From Sphingobacteriales bacterium (GTDB taxonomy: Bacteria > Bacteroidota > Bacteroidia > Chitinophagales > Chitinophagaceae), in assembly GCA_004144185.1 (NCBI GenBank), contig SEFP01000001.1:744001-808000 (forward strand): 64,000 bases of DNA, read 5' to 3'. The translations under genes were made by a program, and so were the position numbers. The notes beneath the pieces are model-generated. The model saw nothing but the letters and a program-made list of their open reading frames with translations. It searched no databases and was not told the origin of the DNA. Below are positions 18,440-27,457 of this stretch, piece by piece (the stretch's first letter is position 1; every line of letters starts with the position of its first letter).

Positions 18440-19024
18440 TTACATTTCCGGAACCAGCGGAGTGGTTCCCCACTTAAATCCTCCCGAATCCAACCCGCAG
18501 AGCTGTAAGGCCCGGTGCACTACCGTCAGCGCCAGCTCTTCCATAGTTTGCGGCAGTGAGTAAAACGATGGCGAAGCCGGACATATAATCCCACCCGCTT
18601 CGGTAATGGCGGTCATGGCACGCAGGTGCAACAGGTTATACGGCGTTTCCCGGACCACCAACACCAGTTTCCGGCGTTCCTTAAGCATTACGTCAGCGCC
18701 GCGGATAATGAGATCACCGCTGACCCCGGCCGCGATGCGCCCCAGCGTACCGGTGCTACACGGACAGATGATCAGGGCATCGTAGCCGGCCGATCCGGAC
18801 GCAAACGGCGCACTGAAATCCTGCCGGCTAAACATCCGGAAGGGTGGCCCATCCGCAGGAGCCTGTTCCGGACGCTCTGCGGCCCAAACCTGGCGGGCCG
18901 TCTCACTCCAGACCACCGACAGTTCGGTTACGGCACCCTGTTGATGCAGCTGGCGTAAGGCCTGAAGCATGAGTTGTGCATAGATCGAACCACTGGCGCC
19001 GGTGATGGCCAAAGCAATTTTCAT
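18440..19024 (-). CDS. ubiX: Flavin prenyltransferase UbiX
   Basis: 194 residues from ATG 19024, chosen because the Rossmann-like start MKIALAITGASGSIYAQ follows at once; the open frame extends 12 codons upstream without support. UbiX joins dimethylallyl phosphate to FMN to make prenylated FMN, the cofactor of UbiD-type decarboxylases. The family motifs GASGS, CPCSTGTLGRIAAGVSGDLI, LVVRETPYN and SFYSLPQT are present in order. No ubiD is seen in the window. The length is normal. Confidence 0.93.
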   Translation of the reverse strand: MKIALAITGASGSIYAQLMLQALRQLHQQGAVTELSVVWSETARQVWAAERPEQAPADGPPFRMFSRQDFSAPFASGSAGYDALIICPCSTGTLGRIAAGVSGDLIIRGADVMLKERRKLVLVVRETPYNLLHLRAMTAITEAGGIICPASPSFYSLPQTMEELALTVVHRALQLCGLDSGGFKWGTTPLVPEM

Positions 19025-19150
19025 ACACGAGATCAAAGTAGTTTCCGGAACCGCTACCAAAGTAGTACCACCTTCCCAAGCCTGCCGGTTGCTTGTTACC
19101 TTCGCCTGGCGGCTAAACGCTTCTTTTCTTTTTCCGTCCTACCTGGCACT

Positions 19151-19699
19151 ATGAAAGCGATTCTATCTTTTCTGATTATACTTCTTACAGCCAGTAGCCC
19201 TGCATTTGCAGGCGGCGAAGAAGGCGGCATCCGCTGGATGAGCTTCGACGAAGTGCAGGTAGCCATGAAAAAAGAACCCCGCCGGGTATTTATGGATGTG
19301 TATACCGACTGGTGCGGCTGGTGTAAGGTGATGGACCGGAAAACGTTTACCAGTCCCGAAGCCGCTGCTTATATTAATAAAAATTTCTACCCGATTAAGT
19401 TCAATGCCGAAACCGACCAGCCGATCCGGTTTGTCGGAAAAGTGTGGGAACGGACCGAAGGCAGTAAAACCAACCAACTGGCAGTCGAACTGTTGCGGGG
19501 GCAACTGAGCTATCCGAGTACCGTGATTATGGAAGCGGGCTTTCAGCAGGTACAGGCCATTCCGGGCTACCTGGATGTTCCGACCCTCGAAGCCATTCTG
19601 ACGTATATCGTGGAAGGACATGGCACGGGGCCTAAAGCCATTCCATTTCCGGAATACCAGAAGAGCCACACCCAACAGTGGAAATCGGTGGCTGAATAA
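19151..19699 (+). CDS. Periplasmic thioredoxin-like protein
   Basis: 182 residues from ATG 19151, with a signal peptide (MKAILSFLIILLTASSPAFA). The mature part is a thioredoxin fold of the DUF255/thioredoxin_7 type: VFMDVYTDWCGWCKVMDRKT contains the CGWC redox motif, and YPSTVIM supplies the cis-proline. It should act as a periplasmic disulfide oxidoreductase or isomerase; its partner is unknown. A near-consensus -7 box (TACCTTCG, 19097-19104) lies upstream and a strong terminator follows. Confidence 0.88.
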   Translation: MKAILSFLIILLTASSPAFAGGEEGGIRWMSFDEVQVAMKKEPRRVFMDVYTDWCGWCKVMDRKTFTSPEAAAYINKNFYPIKFNAETDQPIRFVGKVWERTEGSKTNQLAVELLRGQLSYPSTVIMEAGFQQVQAIPGYLDVPTLEAILTYIVEGHGTGPKAIPFPEYQKSHTQQWKSVAE

Positions 19700-19730
19700 T
19701 CCCGCTAGCTGGTTTCCCGGACAATCAATT

Positions 19731-19775
19731 TTAATTAAGAACGCCCGCTTCCTGGAAGCGGGCGTTCTTAATTAA
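19731..19775. terminator. Bidirectional terminator, 20-bp perfect stem
   Basis: Positions 19731-19750 and 19756-19775 form a perfect 20-bp stem with a 5-nt loop between two convergent genes. The outer AT-rich TTAATTAA ends provide the U tract in both directions. Confidence 0.9.
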
Positions 19776-19826
19776 GCGGAAAATGTTTTGAATCTAATAG
19801 CCTTGACGATGCAGGTATGGAAGAAA

Positions 19827-20606
19827 TTAGTTGCCGGAAAAGGCCGGTGCACGCTTTTGCAGAAATGCGTTGACGCCTTCAGCAAAATCGGCGGTAGTGC
19901 CGGCAGCTACCTGCAGTTCTTTTTCGCGCTCCAGTTGTTGTTCGAGGGTATTCCGGAAACTTTCAGCAATGAGTTGCTTGGTAAACGCTACAGACTGGGT
20001 TGCCGCTTTGGACATAGTCTGGGCCAGGGTCTTCCAGCCGCTTTCAAAATCCGTTTCCGGAAACACTTTATAGACCATTCCCATCTGCTGTGCTTCGGTA
20101 GCGGTTACTTTATCGCCGGTTACCATCAGAGCCAAGGCGCGCTGGGCACCGATCATCCGGGGCAGAAACCAGGTACCTCCGCAGTCGGGAATCAGTCCGA
20201 TCTTGGAAAAGGCCTGGATGAATGATGCGCCTTCTGAAGCCACTACAAGATCACCCGCCAAAGCCAGGTTGGCACCCGCTCCTGCGGCCACGCCATTCAC
20301 GGCCGTGATTACCGGTTTGGGCATCATACGGATCTCCTTAATAAGGAGATTGTATTGCTCATCCAGAATTTTAGCAAAATCCACCCGGGTTGGATCTTCT
20401 GCTTCGCCGAGATCCTGTCCGGCGCAAAAGCCTTTGCCACCGCCGGTGAGCACCACGCAGCGCACGGTGGGGTCGGCAGCACACTGGCGGAGCAGCTCCA
20501 GCAGCCGCAGGGCCATTTCGCGGGTAAAACTGTTGTATTTTTCGGGACGGTTGAGGCGCAGCACGGCTACGTTTCCGTCCATTTCATGCAGGATGGTTTG
20601 CGACAT
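19827..20606 (-). CDS. Enoyl-CoA hydratase/isomerase, PaaG-like
   Basis: 259 residues of the crotonase fold. Oxyanion-hole segments are GGGKGFCAGQDL and NGVAAGAGANLALAGD; the following stretch SFIQAFSKIGLIPDCGG with TWFLPR is the pattern typical of PaaG, the ring-epoxide isomerase of phenylacetyl-CoA degradation. No other paa genes are in the window, so a general 2-enoyl-CoA hydratase or isomerase role in fatty-acid or aromatic oxidation is also possible. The start is only 4 nt after a -7 box, so the mRNA may be leaderless. Confidence 0.88.
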   Translation of the reverse strand: MSQTILHEMDGNVAVLRLNRPEKYNSFTREMALRLLELLRQCAADPTVRCVVLTGGGKGFCAGQDLGEAEDPTRVDFAKILDEQYNLLIKEIRMMPKPVITAVNGVAAGAGANLALAGDLVVASEGASFIQAFSKIGLIPDCGGTWFLPRMIGAQRALALMVTGDKVTATEAQQMGMVYKVFPETDFESGWKTLAQTMSKAATQSVAFTKQLIAESFRNTLEQQLEREKELQVAAGTTADFAEGVNAFLQKRAPAFSGN

Positions 20607-20610
20607 GGGT

Positions 20611-20618
20611 CAAAAGTA
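20611..20618 (-). promoter_or_regulatory. -7 box of the PaaG-like gene
   Basis: Minus-strand TACTTTTG (TAnnTTTG) with TTTG 17 bp upstream (20636-20639). The start codon follows after 4 nt, implying a leaderless or nearly leaderless message. Confidence 0.55.
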
Positions 20619-20735
20619 GGATTTTGAAGCCCTTCACAAAAAAGGCAGCTATTTTTTCGTCACCTTTGCAGTCCCTGATTTATTCATGGGGCTCTGCACC
20701 CTTATTCCTTACCCTCCAGACTTTTCCTTCCCCTT

Positions 20736-21758
20736 ATGGGCCTGTTCAACTTCCTGACGCAGGAAATCGCTATAGATCTTGGCACTGCCAATACCCTTAT
20801 CATCCACAATGATCAAGTGGTTGTGGATGAGCCTTCTATCGTTGCCAAAGACCGTTCTACCAATAAGATTGTAGCGGTGGGCAAGAAGGCGATGATGATG
20901 CACGAAAAGACGCACGAGAACCTGAAAACCATTCGTCCGCTGAAAGATGGCGTCATTGCCGACTTCGATGCGGCCGAGGGCATGCTCCGGGAAATGATCA
21001 AGCTGGTGTACCCGAAAAAGCCCCTTTTTCCGCCGTCCTGGCGCATGGTCATCTGCATTCCGTCTTCGATTACAGAAGTCGAGAAGCGGGCCGTACGCGA
21101 CAGTGCCGAACAAGCCGGCGCTAAGGAAGTCTATATGATTCATGAACCCATGGCAGCCGCCCTGGGGATTGGGATTGATGTGGAAGAGCCTACCGGCAAT
21201 ATGATCATCGATATCGGAGGTGGTACCACCGGTATCTCGGTGATCGCCTTGGCCGGTATTGTATGCGATCAGAGCATCCGGATTGCAGGCGATGAGTTTA
21301 CCAACGATATCATGGAAGCCATGCGTCGCTACCATTCGTTGCTGATCGGAGAACGCACCGCCGAACAAATTAAAATTCACGTGGGATCGGCTTTGAAAGA
21401 GCTGGAAACCCCACCCGATGATATCCAGGTCAACGGTCGCGATCTGGTGACAGGCATTCCAAAGCAGATTTCGGTCAGCTATCAGGAAGTAGCCGAAGCA
21501 CTGGACAAATCGATCTTTAAAATTGAAGAAGCGATCCTCAAAGCGCTGGAAAGCACCCCTCCGGAACTGGCTGCCGATATTTATCGCCGGGGTTTGTACC
21601 TGACGGGTGGTGGAGCCTTGCTGCGCGGACTGGATAAGCGGATTTCCCAGAAAATCAAGCTGCCGGTACAGGTTGCCGAAGATCCGCTGCGCGCAGTCGT
21701 ACGCGGCACCGGAATGGCTTTGAAGAATATACAGCGGATGCCGTTCCTGATGAAATAA
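20736..21758 (+). CDS. mreB: Rod shape-determining protein MreB
   Basis: 340 residues, the normal MreB length. The actin-like ATPase forms membrane-bound filaments that orient lateral wall synthesis. Phosphate-binding loops DLGTANT (near 15) and IIDIGGGTTGISV (about 154-166) are present, with GDEFTNDI and LTGGGALLRG in the expected places. First gene of mreBCD, 174 bp ahead of mreC. A CACCTTTG sequence at 20661 is a weak -7 candidate. Presence of mreBCD implies a rod-shaped cell. Confidence 0.97.
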   Translation: MGLFNFLTQEIAIDLGTANTLIIHNDQVVVDEPSIVAKDRSTNKIVAVGKKAMMMHEKTHENLKTIRPLKDGVIADFDAAEGMLREMIKLVYPKKPLFPPSWRMVICIPSSITEVEKRAVRDSAEQAGAKEVYMIHEPMAAALGIGIDVEEPTGNMIIDIGGGTTGISVIALAGIVCDQSIRIAGDEFTNDIMEAMRRYHSLLIGERTAEQIKIHVGSALKELETPPDDIQVNGRDLVTGIPKQISVSYQEVAEALDKSIFKIEEAILKALESTPPELAADIYRRGLYLTGGGALLRGLDKRISQKIKLPVQVAEDPLRAVVRGTGMALKNIQRMPFLMK

Positions 21759-21932
21759 ACCATCTGACAGCCTTTCCGGATTCCGGATGGGTGCCAGCGC
21801 TGCCGAGGTTTCTTCAACCAGCCCTCCGGTTCGTTCCGGAACGGACGGTTGAAGAAATTCCGACAGCCACTTGCTTCTGTTGCCCCTTCTTTGAGCACCC
21901 ACTTCTCATTCAGTATTCATCTAAAGTAATCG

Positions 21933-22832
21933 TTGAAGGCTCTTATTCAGTTTCTGCGACGCTCTTCGCACCTGCTGCTGTTTCTGGCGCTGGAAGGGCT
22001 GTGCTTTTACCTGATTGCGCGGAACGGTACGATGCAGGGGGCCGATATTCTATCCTCAGCCAACGCGCTTTCCGGAAGCCTGTATCAAAAGCAAAGCGAT
22101 GTAGCACTGTACTTCAAGCTGCCGTCCGAAAACGACAGCCTGCAGAAAGAGAATGCCCGGCTACGGGCGCAATTGGCGCAATTGCTTTACGAAACCGATA
22201 CCCTTCGGGATAGCAGCGGCACTACTACGTATACGGAGCCGGCCGTGTCCGGGAGCCTGGACAGCAGCCGGATTATCCGCTATGCACAGTATCAGTATCG
22301 TACGGCGCGGGTGGTTAATAACTCGGTATCCGAACGCAACAACTTTATTACCCTTGCCCGCGGCACTCAGGATGGCGTCTTTCCCGGACAGGCCGTTATT
22401 TCCGGAACTGGTGTGGTCGGTAAAGTGGTGTACGCCAAAGCACATTTTGCTGCGGCGATTTCGCTGCTGTCGGATCACCAGCCGGTCAGTGGAATTCTGA
22501 AAGACGGCACCCTGGGGATTGTCCGCTGGCGCTACGGCTCGGCCGATGAGCTGGAACTGGAAAACATTCCCGGTGATCTGAAAGTATACCGCGGCGATTC
22601 GGTTATGACGACCGCTTATTCGTTTGCTCCACCGGATGTGCTTATTGGCCGGGTAGAAAAGCTCCGGCGCAACAAGCGCAACAATACCCAGACCTTACTG
22701 CTACGGCCGGGAGCTAATTTCCGGAAGCTTCAGTATGTGTATGTGGTTGAAAATTCGTTGTCGCAGGAGCGGAAGGCTGTGGAAGACTCGGCCCGTGAGA
22801 AAGTTCTGAAACCTGTAACCCGCAACCGATAG
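21933..22832 (+). CDS. mreC: Rod shape-determining protein MreC
   Basis: 299 residues starting with TTG at 21933; an in-frame TAA two codons upstream and the absence of a nearby ATG make this start nearly certain. One N-terminal membrane anchor (HLLLFLALEGLCFYLIA, about 13-29), a coiled coil around 65-95 (SENDSLQKENARLRAQLAQL), then the two beta-barrel domains of the MreC family with GTQDGVFPGQAVISGTGVVG. It links MreB to the wall-synthesis enzymes in the periplasm. Second gene of the mreBCD operon. Confidence 0.95.
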   Translation: MKALIQFLRRSSHLLLFLALEGLCFYLIARNGTMQGADILSSANALSGSLYQKQSDVALYFKLPSENDSLQKENARLRAQLAQLLYETDTLRDSSGTTTYTEPAVSGSLDSSRIIRYAQYQYRTARVVNNSVSERNNFITLARGTQDGVFPGQAVISGTGVVGKVVYAKAHFAAAISLLSDHQPVSGILKDGTLGIVRWRYGSADELELENIPGDLKVYRGDSVMTTAYSFAPPDVLIGRVEKLRRNKRNNTQTLLLRPGANFRKLQYVYVVENSLSQERKAVEDSAREKVLKPVTRNR

Positions 22833-22836
22833 GATT

Positions 22837-23400
22837 ATGACCAATCACCCGATGAAGTACCTGTTCCGGTTTTGCCTGCTGGTGGCGATTCAGGTATTGG
22901 TGCTCAATAAGATTAACCTGCGCTGGTGGGCTGTGCCGGGTACATTCCCGCTGTTTGTACCCTACCTGTACCCGATTCTGCTGCTGACGCTGCCGTTTTC
23001 CACCCGGGTGCCGGCGCTCCTCGCAGTTGGCTTTCTACTGGGACTGTCTGTCGATGTGTTTTCCAACACCGCCGGTATGCATGCCAGCGCCTGCGTATTG
23101 GTGGCCTACCTGCGCACCAATGTGCTGGCGGCGCTGTTGCCCAAACACCTGTCCGAGTACGGGCGATTGGAACCGACCGTAAAAACGATGGGCTGGTTTC
23201 CGTTCTTCACGTATGCAGCGGTACTGCTGTTTGCGCATCACCTGCTGTACTTTATCCTACAGTTCTGGAGCGGGGTTTCCATCGGGATGCTGGCGCTGAA
23301 GATCCTCTGCTCGCTGCTCACCTCGCTGGTGCTGGTACTGGCGTATGTACTGCTGTTTACCCGGCAATCACCGTTGCTCAATACCAGCGGGTCTTCCTGA
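22837..23400 (+). CDS. mreD: Rod shape-determining protein MreD
   Basis: 187 residues, five to six predicted membrane helices (for example FCLLVAIQVLVLNKI and YPILLLTLPF), with the GFLLGLSVDVFSNTAGMHA segment typical of MreD. Starts 4 bp after the mreC stop. It completes the elongasome membrane complex. No rodA or pbp2 follows; the next gene is convergent. Confidence 0.93.
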   Translation: MTNHPMKYLFRFCLLVAIQVLVLNKINLRWWAVPGTFPLFVPYLYPILLLTLPFSTRVPALLAVGFLLGLSVDVFSNTAGMHASACVLVAYLRTNVLAALLPKHLSEYGRLEPTVKTMGWFPFFTYAAVLLFAHHLLYFILQFWSGVSIGMLALKILCSLLTSLVLVLAYVLLFTRQSPLLNTSGSS

Positions 23401-23432
23401 GAACAGAGCCCGTTTTTTCCGGAACCGGATTG

Positions 23433-24356
23433 CTACCGGTAAATTTCGATACCGGTATCGCCATCCGACTTGCGCCAGGCGCGATACATCCCTTCTGAGT
23501 TGAACGGCAGGCACACATTTCCCTGTGCATCTACCGCTACCAGCCCACCTTCGCCACCAGAAGCAACCAGCTGCTTGTTGACCACCTCATCACAGGCGTC
23601 CTGAAGCGACAACCCTTTGTACTGCATCAGCGCGTGAATTTCGTGGCCAACCACGGCCCGGATAAAATACTCCCCGGTACCGGTGCAGGACACCGCACAG
23701 GTCGCATTATCCGCCCAGGTTCCGGCTCCGATAATCGGGGTATCGCCGATCCGGCCCCAGCGTTTGTTGGTCAGCCCACCGGTGGACGTTGCCGCGGCCA
23801 GATTGCCCATTTCATCCAATACTGCGCAGCCGACCGTGCCCATTTTCTTGCCCCCCGCAGCGGTATGATCGAGTTGCACCCGGTCGGCCGCAACGGCTTC
23901 CTTCCATTGCTGGTAGCGAAGCTCGTTGTAGAAGTAGCTTTCCGGCTCAAAGGCAACGCCCTGTGTTTTGGCAAAGGCTTCGGCTCCGGTTCCGGACAGT
24001 AGCACGTGTTCTGTTTGTTCCATCACCAACCGTGCCAGCTCCACCGGATTTTTAACGCCCGCAATGCCACAGACACCGCCCGTCTGGCGTTCTTTTCCAC
24101 AAATAATAGCGGCATCCATTTCGTGACGGCCGTCATGGTTGAACACCGCACCCCGGCCAGCGTTGAAGAGCGGATTGTCTTCCAGCACCGTCACGGCAGC
24201 GATGACCGCATCCAGTGCAGCGCCCTTTTGCTCCAGAACCGCGGTCCCGGCGGCGAGTGCCTGGGCCAGTGCTTCGCGATATTGAGCTTCCTGTTCAGGG
24301 GTCAGCGAACCTTTAGGAATGGTACCGGCACCGCCGTGCAACGCGATCGAAAACAT
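23433..24356 (-). CDS. iaaA: Isoaspartyl peptidase / L-asparaginase (Ntn-hydrolase)
   Basis: 307 residues, no signal peptide, so cytoplasmic. The precursor autocleaves before a threonine nucleophile, here T174 in KKMGTVGCAV, giving alpha and beta subunits. HGGAG at 7-11, NAGRGAVF at 65-72, RIGDTPIIGAGTWAD and the GTGEYFIR loop match the plant-type asparaginase/isoaspartyl peptidase family. It removes isoaspartyl residues from peptides and hydrolyses asparagine. Single gene convergent with mreD. Confidence 0.95.
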   Translation of the reverse strand: MFSIALHGGAGTIPKGSLTPEQEAQYREALAQALAAGTAVLEQKGAALDAVIAAVTVLEDNPLFNAGRGAVFNHDGRHEMDAAIICGKERQTGGVCGIAGVKNPVELARLVMEQTEHVLLSGTGAEAFAKTQGVAFEPESYFYNELRYQQWKEAVAADRVQLDHTAAGGKKMGTVGCAVLDEMGNLAAATSTGGLTNKRWGRIGDTPIIGAGTWADNATCAVSCTGTGEYFIRAVVGHEIHALMQYKGLSLQDACDEVVNKQLVASGGEGGLVAVDAQGNVCLPFNSEGMYRAWRKSDGDTGIEIYR

Positions 24357-24466
24357 ACAAGGATGGATTTAAGTTCCGGAAGTCAACAGAATGATGCCGC
24401 CGCAATGCCCGGAAGGCTGCAATTTTACAGCCGGATGTCCGTTTCAACACTCCGATCCTTTTTTCT

Positions 24467-25192
24467 ATGACCCGTCTCTCGGTAAACATCAACAAAATAG
24501 CGACGTTGCGCAACAGTCGCGGCGGTAACAACCCGGATCTGCTGAAAGTGGCGCAGGATCTGGAAGTGTTTGGTGCCGAGGGCATTACCGTGCATCCGCG
24601 TCCGGACGAGCGTCATATCCGGTATGCTGATGTACGCGCACTGGTGCCACTGTTAAATACTGAATTCAATATCGAAGGCAATCCCAAAGAAGACGATTTC
24701 GTGAAGCTGGTGCTGGAAGCTAATCCTGCACAGGTGACGCTGGTACCGGATGCAACGAATCAACTGACGTCCAACCACGGTTGGGATACGGATGGAGAGG
24801 CCGAGTTTTTAAAGCAGATTATTGCCCGGTTTAAATCTGCCGGGATCCGGGTATCAGTGTTTGTCGATCCGGTGGTGCGTGTCATCGAAGGTGCAGCAGC
24901 CGTTGGTGCCGACCGGGTAGAATTGTATACCGAAGCATATGCCAAAGGGTTTGTGCAACATCCGGAAGGGGCGATTGCACCTTATGTAAATGCAGCCGAA
25001 GCGGCGCGTCGGTTGGGACTAGGCCTCAACGCCGGTCACGATCTCGATCTGCACAACCTACGATATTTCGCAACGCATATTCCGCAGCTGCTGGAGGTTT
25101 CGATCGGTCATGCCCTCGTGAGTGATGCCTTGTATTACGGCCTGGAAAACACGGTACAGATGTACCGGAGACAACTGCAACCGTCGGCTTAG
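24467..25192 (+). CDS. pdxJ: Pyridoxine 5'-phosphate synthase
   Basis: 241 residues. PdxJ condenses 3-amino-2-oxopropyl phosphate with deoxyxylulose 5-phosphate to make pyridoxine 5'-phosphate, the last step of the DXP-dependent vitamin B6 route. The family hallmarks are clear: [45 protein letters not shown] and [12 protein letters not shown]. The barrel length is normal. Single gene, ending 19 bp before the opposite-strand histone-deacetylase-family gene. Confidence 0.96.
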   Translation: MTRLSVNINKIATLRNSRGGNNPDLLKVAQDLEVFGAEGITVHPRPDERHIRYADVRALVPLLNTEFNIEGNPKEDDFVKLVLEANPAQVTLVPDATNQLTSNHGWDTDGEAEFLKQIIARFKSAGIRVSVFVDPVVRVIEGAAAVGADRVELYTEAYAKGFVQHPEGAIAPYVNAAEAARRLGLGLNAGHDLDLHNLRYFATHIPQLLEVSIGHALVSDALYYGLENTVQMYRRQLQPSA

Positions 25193-25211
25193 CTTCCGGA
25201 AGCAGGCTTCG

Positions 25212-26123
25212 TTACAATCCAAATACATCCACCGCATTCCGGAAGGTATTGGCGTGGGCTTCGACAATGTCTTTAATGTCGGGAGAATAGCCACCACCCA
25301 TCGCGACCGTTACCGGTAACGAATGCCGTTTGGCCATTTCGAATACAAACCGATCGCGGGCGGCACATTCAGTGCGGGTGAGTGCTAGTTTTCCGAACTT
25401 GTCGGTTGTCAGCACGTCTACGCCGCTGAGGTAAAACAACCGCGTAGGCCGAAAGCTGTTGATCAGTTCCGGAAGCTTTTTGTGGAGAATAGCGAGGTAA
25501 TCGATTCCGGAAATGCCGTCGGGCAGGCCGATGTCGAGGTCACTGTGTTCTTTATGAAACGGGTAGTTGTGGGCACCGTGCATAGAGAAGGTAAAGACTT
25601 GTTCATTTCCTCCAAGCAGTGCGGCCGTGCCATTGCCTTGGTGCACATCCAAGTCGCAGATCAGAATCCGCTCTTTGGGATTCTCCACAATGAGCTGGTT
25701 GGCCGCCACGGCAAAATCATTGAGTAGGCAGAACCCTTCGCCCCGGTCGGCAAAGGCATGGTGGGTGCCGCCGGCCACATTAAGGGCCACGCCGGTGGTT
25801 TCGGAGATCCGGGCGCAGTCGAGGGTACCCTGCAGGATGCGCACCTCCCGCATGACGAGTGGTTCCGACAGGGGAAAGCCGATCACCCGCATTTCACGGG
25901 GCGTCAGGTTCAGGGTTTTCATCCGGTGCCAGTAGCCGGCGTCATGCGTTTGCAACAACAATGCTTCCGGAATGGGTTCCGGCGAAAACAGGGCCTCTTC
26001 GGTGATGGCGCCTTCATGGAGTAGTTGTGCCGGGATCAGCTCGTATTTGAGCATCGGGAAGCGGTGTCCTTCCGGGAGCGGGTGGGCATAGATCGGGTCG
26101 AAGGCGATGAAAGGCTGCGGCAT
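25212..26123 (-). CDS. Histone deacetylase family / acetoin-utilisation-like amidohydrolase
   Basis: 303 residues from ATG 26123, because the family starts with FDPIYAHPLPEGHRFPM; an open extension of 42 codons toward ssrA is not supported. Zinc and charge-relay residues are recognisable: GGTHHAFADRGEGFCLLND, DLDVHQGNGTA, TFSMHG, YLSGVDVL and MGGGYS. These zinc enzymes deacetylate small molecules such as polyamines, or proteins. The substrate here is unknown. Convergent with pdxJ, divergent from ssrA. Confidence 0.92.
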   Translation of the reverse strand: MPQPFIAFDPIYAHPLPEGHRFPMLKYELIPAQLLHEGAITEEALFSPEPIPEALLLQTHDAGYWHRMKTLNLTPREMRVIGFPLSEPLVMREVRILQGTLDCARISETTGVALNVAGGTHHAFADRGEGFCLLNDFAVAANQLIVENPKERILICDLDVHQGNGTAALLGGNEQVFTFSMHGAHNYPFHKEHSDLDIGLPDGISGIDYLAILHKKLPELINSFRPTRLFYLSGVDVLTTDKFGKLALTRTECAARDRFVFEMAKRHSLPVTVAMGGGYSPDIKDIVEAHANTFRNAVDVFGL

Positions 26124-26191
26124 GAGGTGGGCAAACCACAAACAGCCGGGCCGGGAAAAAGATTTTGGGAACCGGCGCAACCAAAACGAAG

Positions 26192-26199
26192 TACCTTTG
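26192..26199 (+). promoter_or_regulatory. -7 box likely driving ssrA
   Basis: TACCTTTG matches TAnnTTTG and has a TTTTG at 26163-26167. Transcription would start near 26206, leaving a leader of about 47 nt to be removed by RNase P at 26253. Confidence 0.5.
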
Positions 26200-26252
26200 T
26201 TACCTGAAGTAGTTCTTTGAAAAAGCATCCCTTTGTTTTTTCGCAGCAATCC

Positions 26253-26624
26253 GGGGCCGACCGGTTTTGACAGCGAGGGGCAGGGTGCGTAAGCAGGTCG
26301 TGCGTTGGATCATTAGCACGTAAATCTGAAAATCCAACTCCTAAATGGCAATACTCAGTATGCCATGGCTGCCTAATCTCTAAAAGACTAGCGTAAGCCA
26401 TTGGGCCGCCGCACGCGTTTTTGCTTTGTACGCAGCCGCCGCCCATCACCTCAACAAAGCATCGGTTGTGCGTTCGTTGCGACGCACTGCTTAAAAACAG
26501 CAACTGGGAAACAGGTAGGTTCGTCCGGCTCCGGCCTGTTTCTGAGATTCCAATGCCGCGAATAAACCTGTAGAAAGCGTATTCAGCACTTGTTTGGACG
26601 GGAGTTCGATTCTCCCCGGCTCCA
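26253..26624 (+). ncRNA. ssrA: Transfer-messenger RNA
   Basis: 372 nt. The 5' end GGGGCCGA and the 3' end CGGCTCCA form the 7-bp acceptor stem of the tRNA-like domain with discriminator A at 26624; CCA is not encoded (CGA follows). The T arm GGGAGTTCGATTCTCCC is intact. The internal reading frame at 26347-26376 gives the tag GNTQYAMAA and then TAA, close to the tags of other Bacteroidota, which end in ALAA or AMAA. tmRNA with SmpB frees ribosomes stalled on broken mRNA and marks the nascent protein for proteolysis. The 3' end is a common integration site, and an island-like region begins just after it. Confidence 0.95.
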
Positions 26625-26626
26625 CG

Positions 26627-26670
26627 AAACGATGAAACCCGCTCTGGGAGCGGGTTTCATCGTTTTTCAC
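26627..26670 (+). terminator. ssrA terminator
   Basis: An 18-bp perfect stem (26627-26644 with 26648-26665), 3-nt loop, ending in TTTTT directly behind the tmRNA. Confidence 0.9.
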
Positions 26671-27037
26671 CAATTTCCATCAAATTCATAATCTTAATTA
26701 TAATCTAGGCTGGCGAAGCTTTTTGAGAGTTCGACTTTCTCACTGGATCGACTACTAATTTCTCCGTTGTATTCCAAAAATTCAATTCGGCAAAAGGGTG
26801 CAGAAGCGTTTAGCGATGCGGCTAAGCCTTATATAATTTTTTCAACGCATACACGAACTTGTTTCCGACTGAAACAATGCTTAGGTATTCCTTATAACCT
26901 CACTTCTTCGATGTGGCTATCGTATCGCCAAATGCGTTCACCAAAAGCTGTTCATTTATTGCATTGCTCCGTTTTAATATGTCCCGCCTGATTATCCTAC
27001 GAGCCTTTATTGATGGATTAGAAATGTCCAATTATTA

Positions 27038-27096
27038 AGTTCCTCAACTATTAATGCCCGTTCATCAACTTTTCAGCCCCGTTTATCAACTTTTCA
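27038..27096 (+). repeat. Three degenerate repeats phased at 21 bp
   Basis: GTTCATCAACTTTTCA at 27060 and GTTTATCAACTTTTCA at 27081 differ by one base and are exactly 21 bp apart; a weaker third copy (GTTCCTCAACTATTA) starts at 27039, again 21 bp away. The spacing is two turns of the helix, as in arrays of protein-binding sites. They lie about 310 bp upstream of the adhesin promoter. Confidence 0.6.
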
Positions 27097-27222
27097 TATT
27101 AGTGCAGAATCCCTATCCTAACTTTAATGCATAAACACTATATCGATACTTGTAGATACTGCAATAAATGTGGATCATCTTTGATTCCCTTGTCCCTACA
27201 ATGACGCAATCCTGATTTCAAA

Positions 27223-27234
27223 GGTCATTTGACC
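27223..27234. promoter_or_regulatory. Palindrome GGTCATTTGACC
   Basis: Two 5-bp half-sites (GGTCA and TGACC) separated by TT form a possible operator upstream of the adhesin gene. The evidence is only its symmetry and position. Confidence 0.3.
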
Positions 27235-27383
27235 TCCGATAGCGGTTATGTCCATTTATGACTGGCCGAATGTTTTCTGTGAATAACAGCATGCCCCAAC
27301 GCACATTTATCACAACGGGGGCAATTGATATTATGCTTATTAATAGCTACAACAGGTAGAGAATCAAGCATGCGCGTTTTTTC

Positions 27384-27413
27384 TTGTGTATTGTAGCTAA
27401 CGTTCTAATTTTG
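27384..27413 (+). promoter_or_regulatory. Promoter of the T9SS adhesin gene
   Basis: TTG at 27384-27386, 19 bp, then TAATTTTG at 27406-27413: a full match to the Bacteroidota consensus in sequence and spacing. The start codon is 44 bp downstream. Confidence 0.75.
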
Positions 27414-27457
27414 CATCTTTTTTAAATTTAATTTTCTTCACAAGGTATTTTTTTCGA

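Larger units (their letters stand above)
26671..27383. other. AT-rich gene-free stretch after ssrA
   Basis: About 700 bp with lower G+C than its surroundings, short open frames only (the longest, 74 codons at 26767-26991, has no recognisable features), no TTCCGGAA. It holds a 21-bp-phased repeat cluster near 27038 and a small palindrome at 27223. Probably degraded or regulatory DNA at the edge of an inserted segment. Confidence 0.55.

Noticed and set aside
20709-21902. A 397-codon open frame antisense to mreB, and similar long antisense frames opposite mdh, the spike effector and the TonB receptor gene.
   Set aside because: Their translations show no protein-family features and lie opposite well-identified genes; they are by-products of codon bias.
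26767-26991. A 74-codon frame in the gene-free stretch after ssrA.
   Set aside because: No promoter, no recognisable composition or motif, and AT-rich background; not called as a gene.
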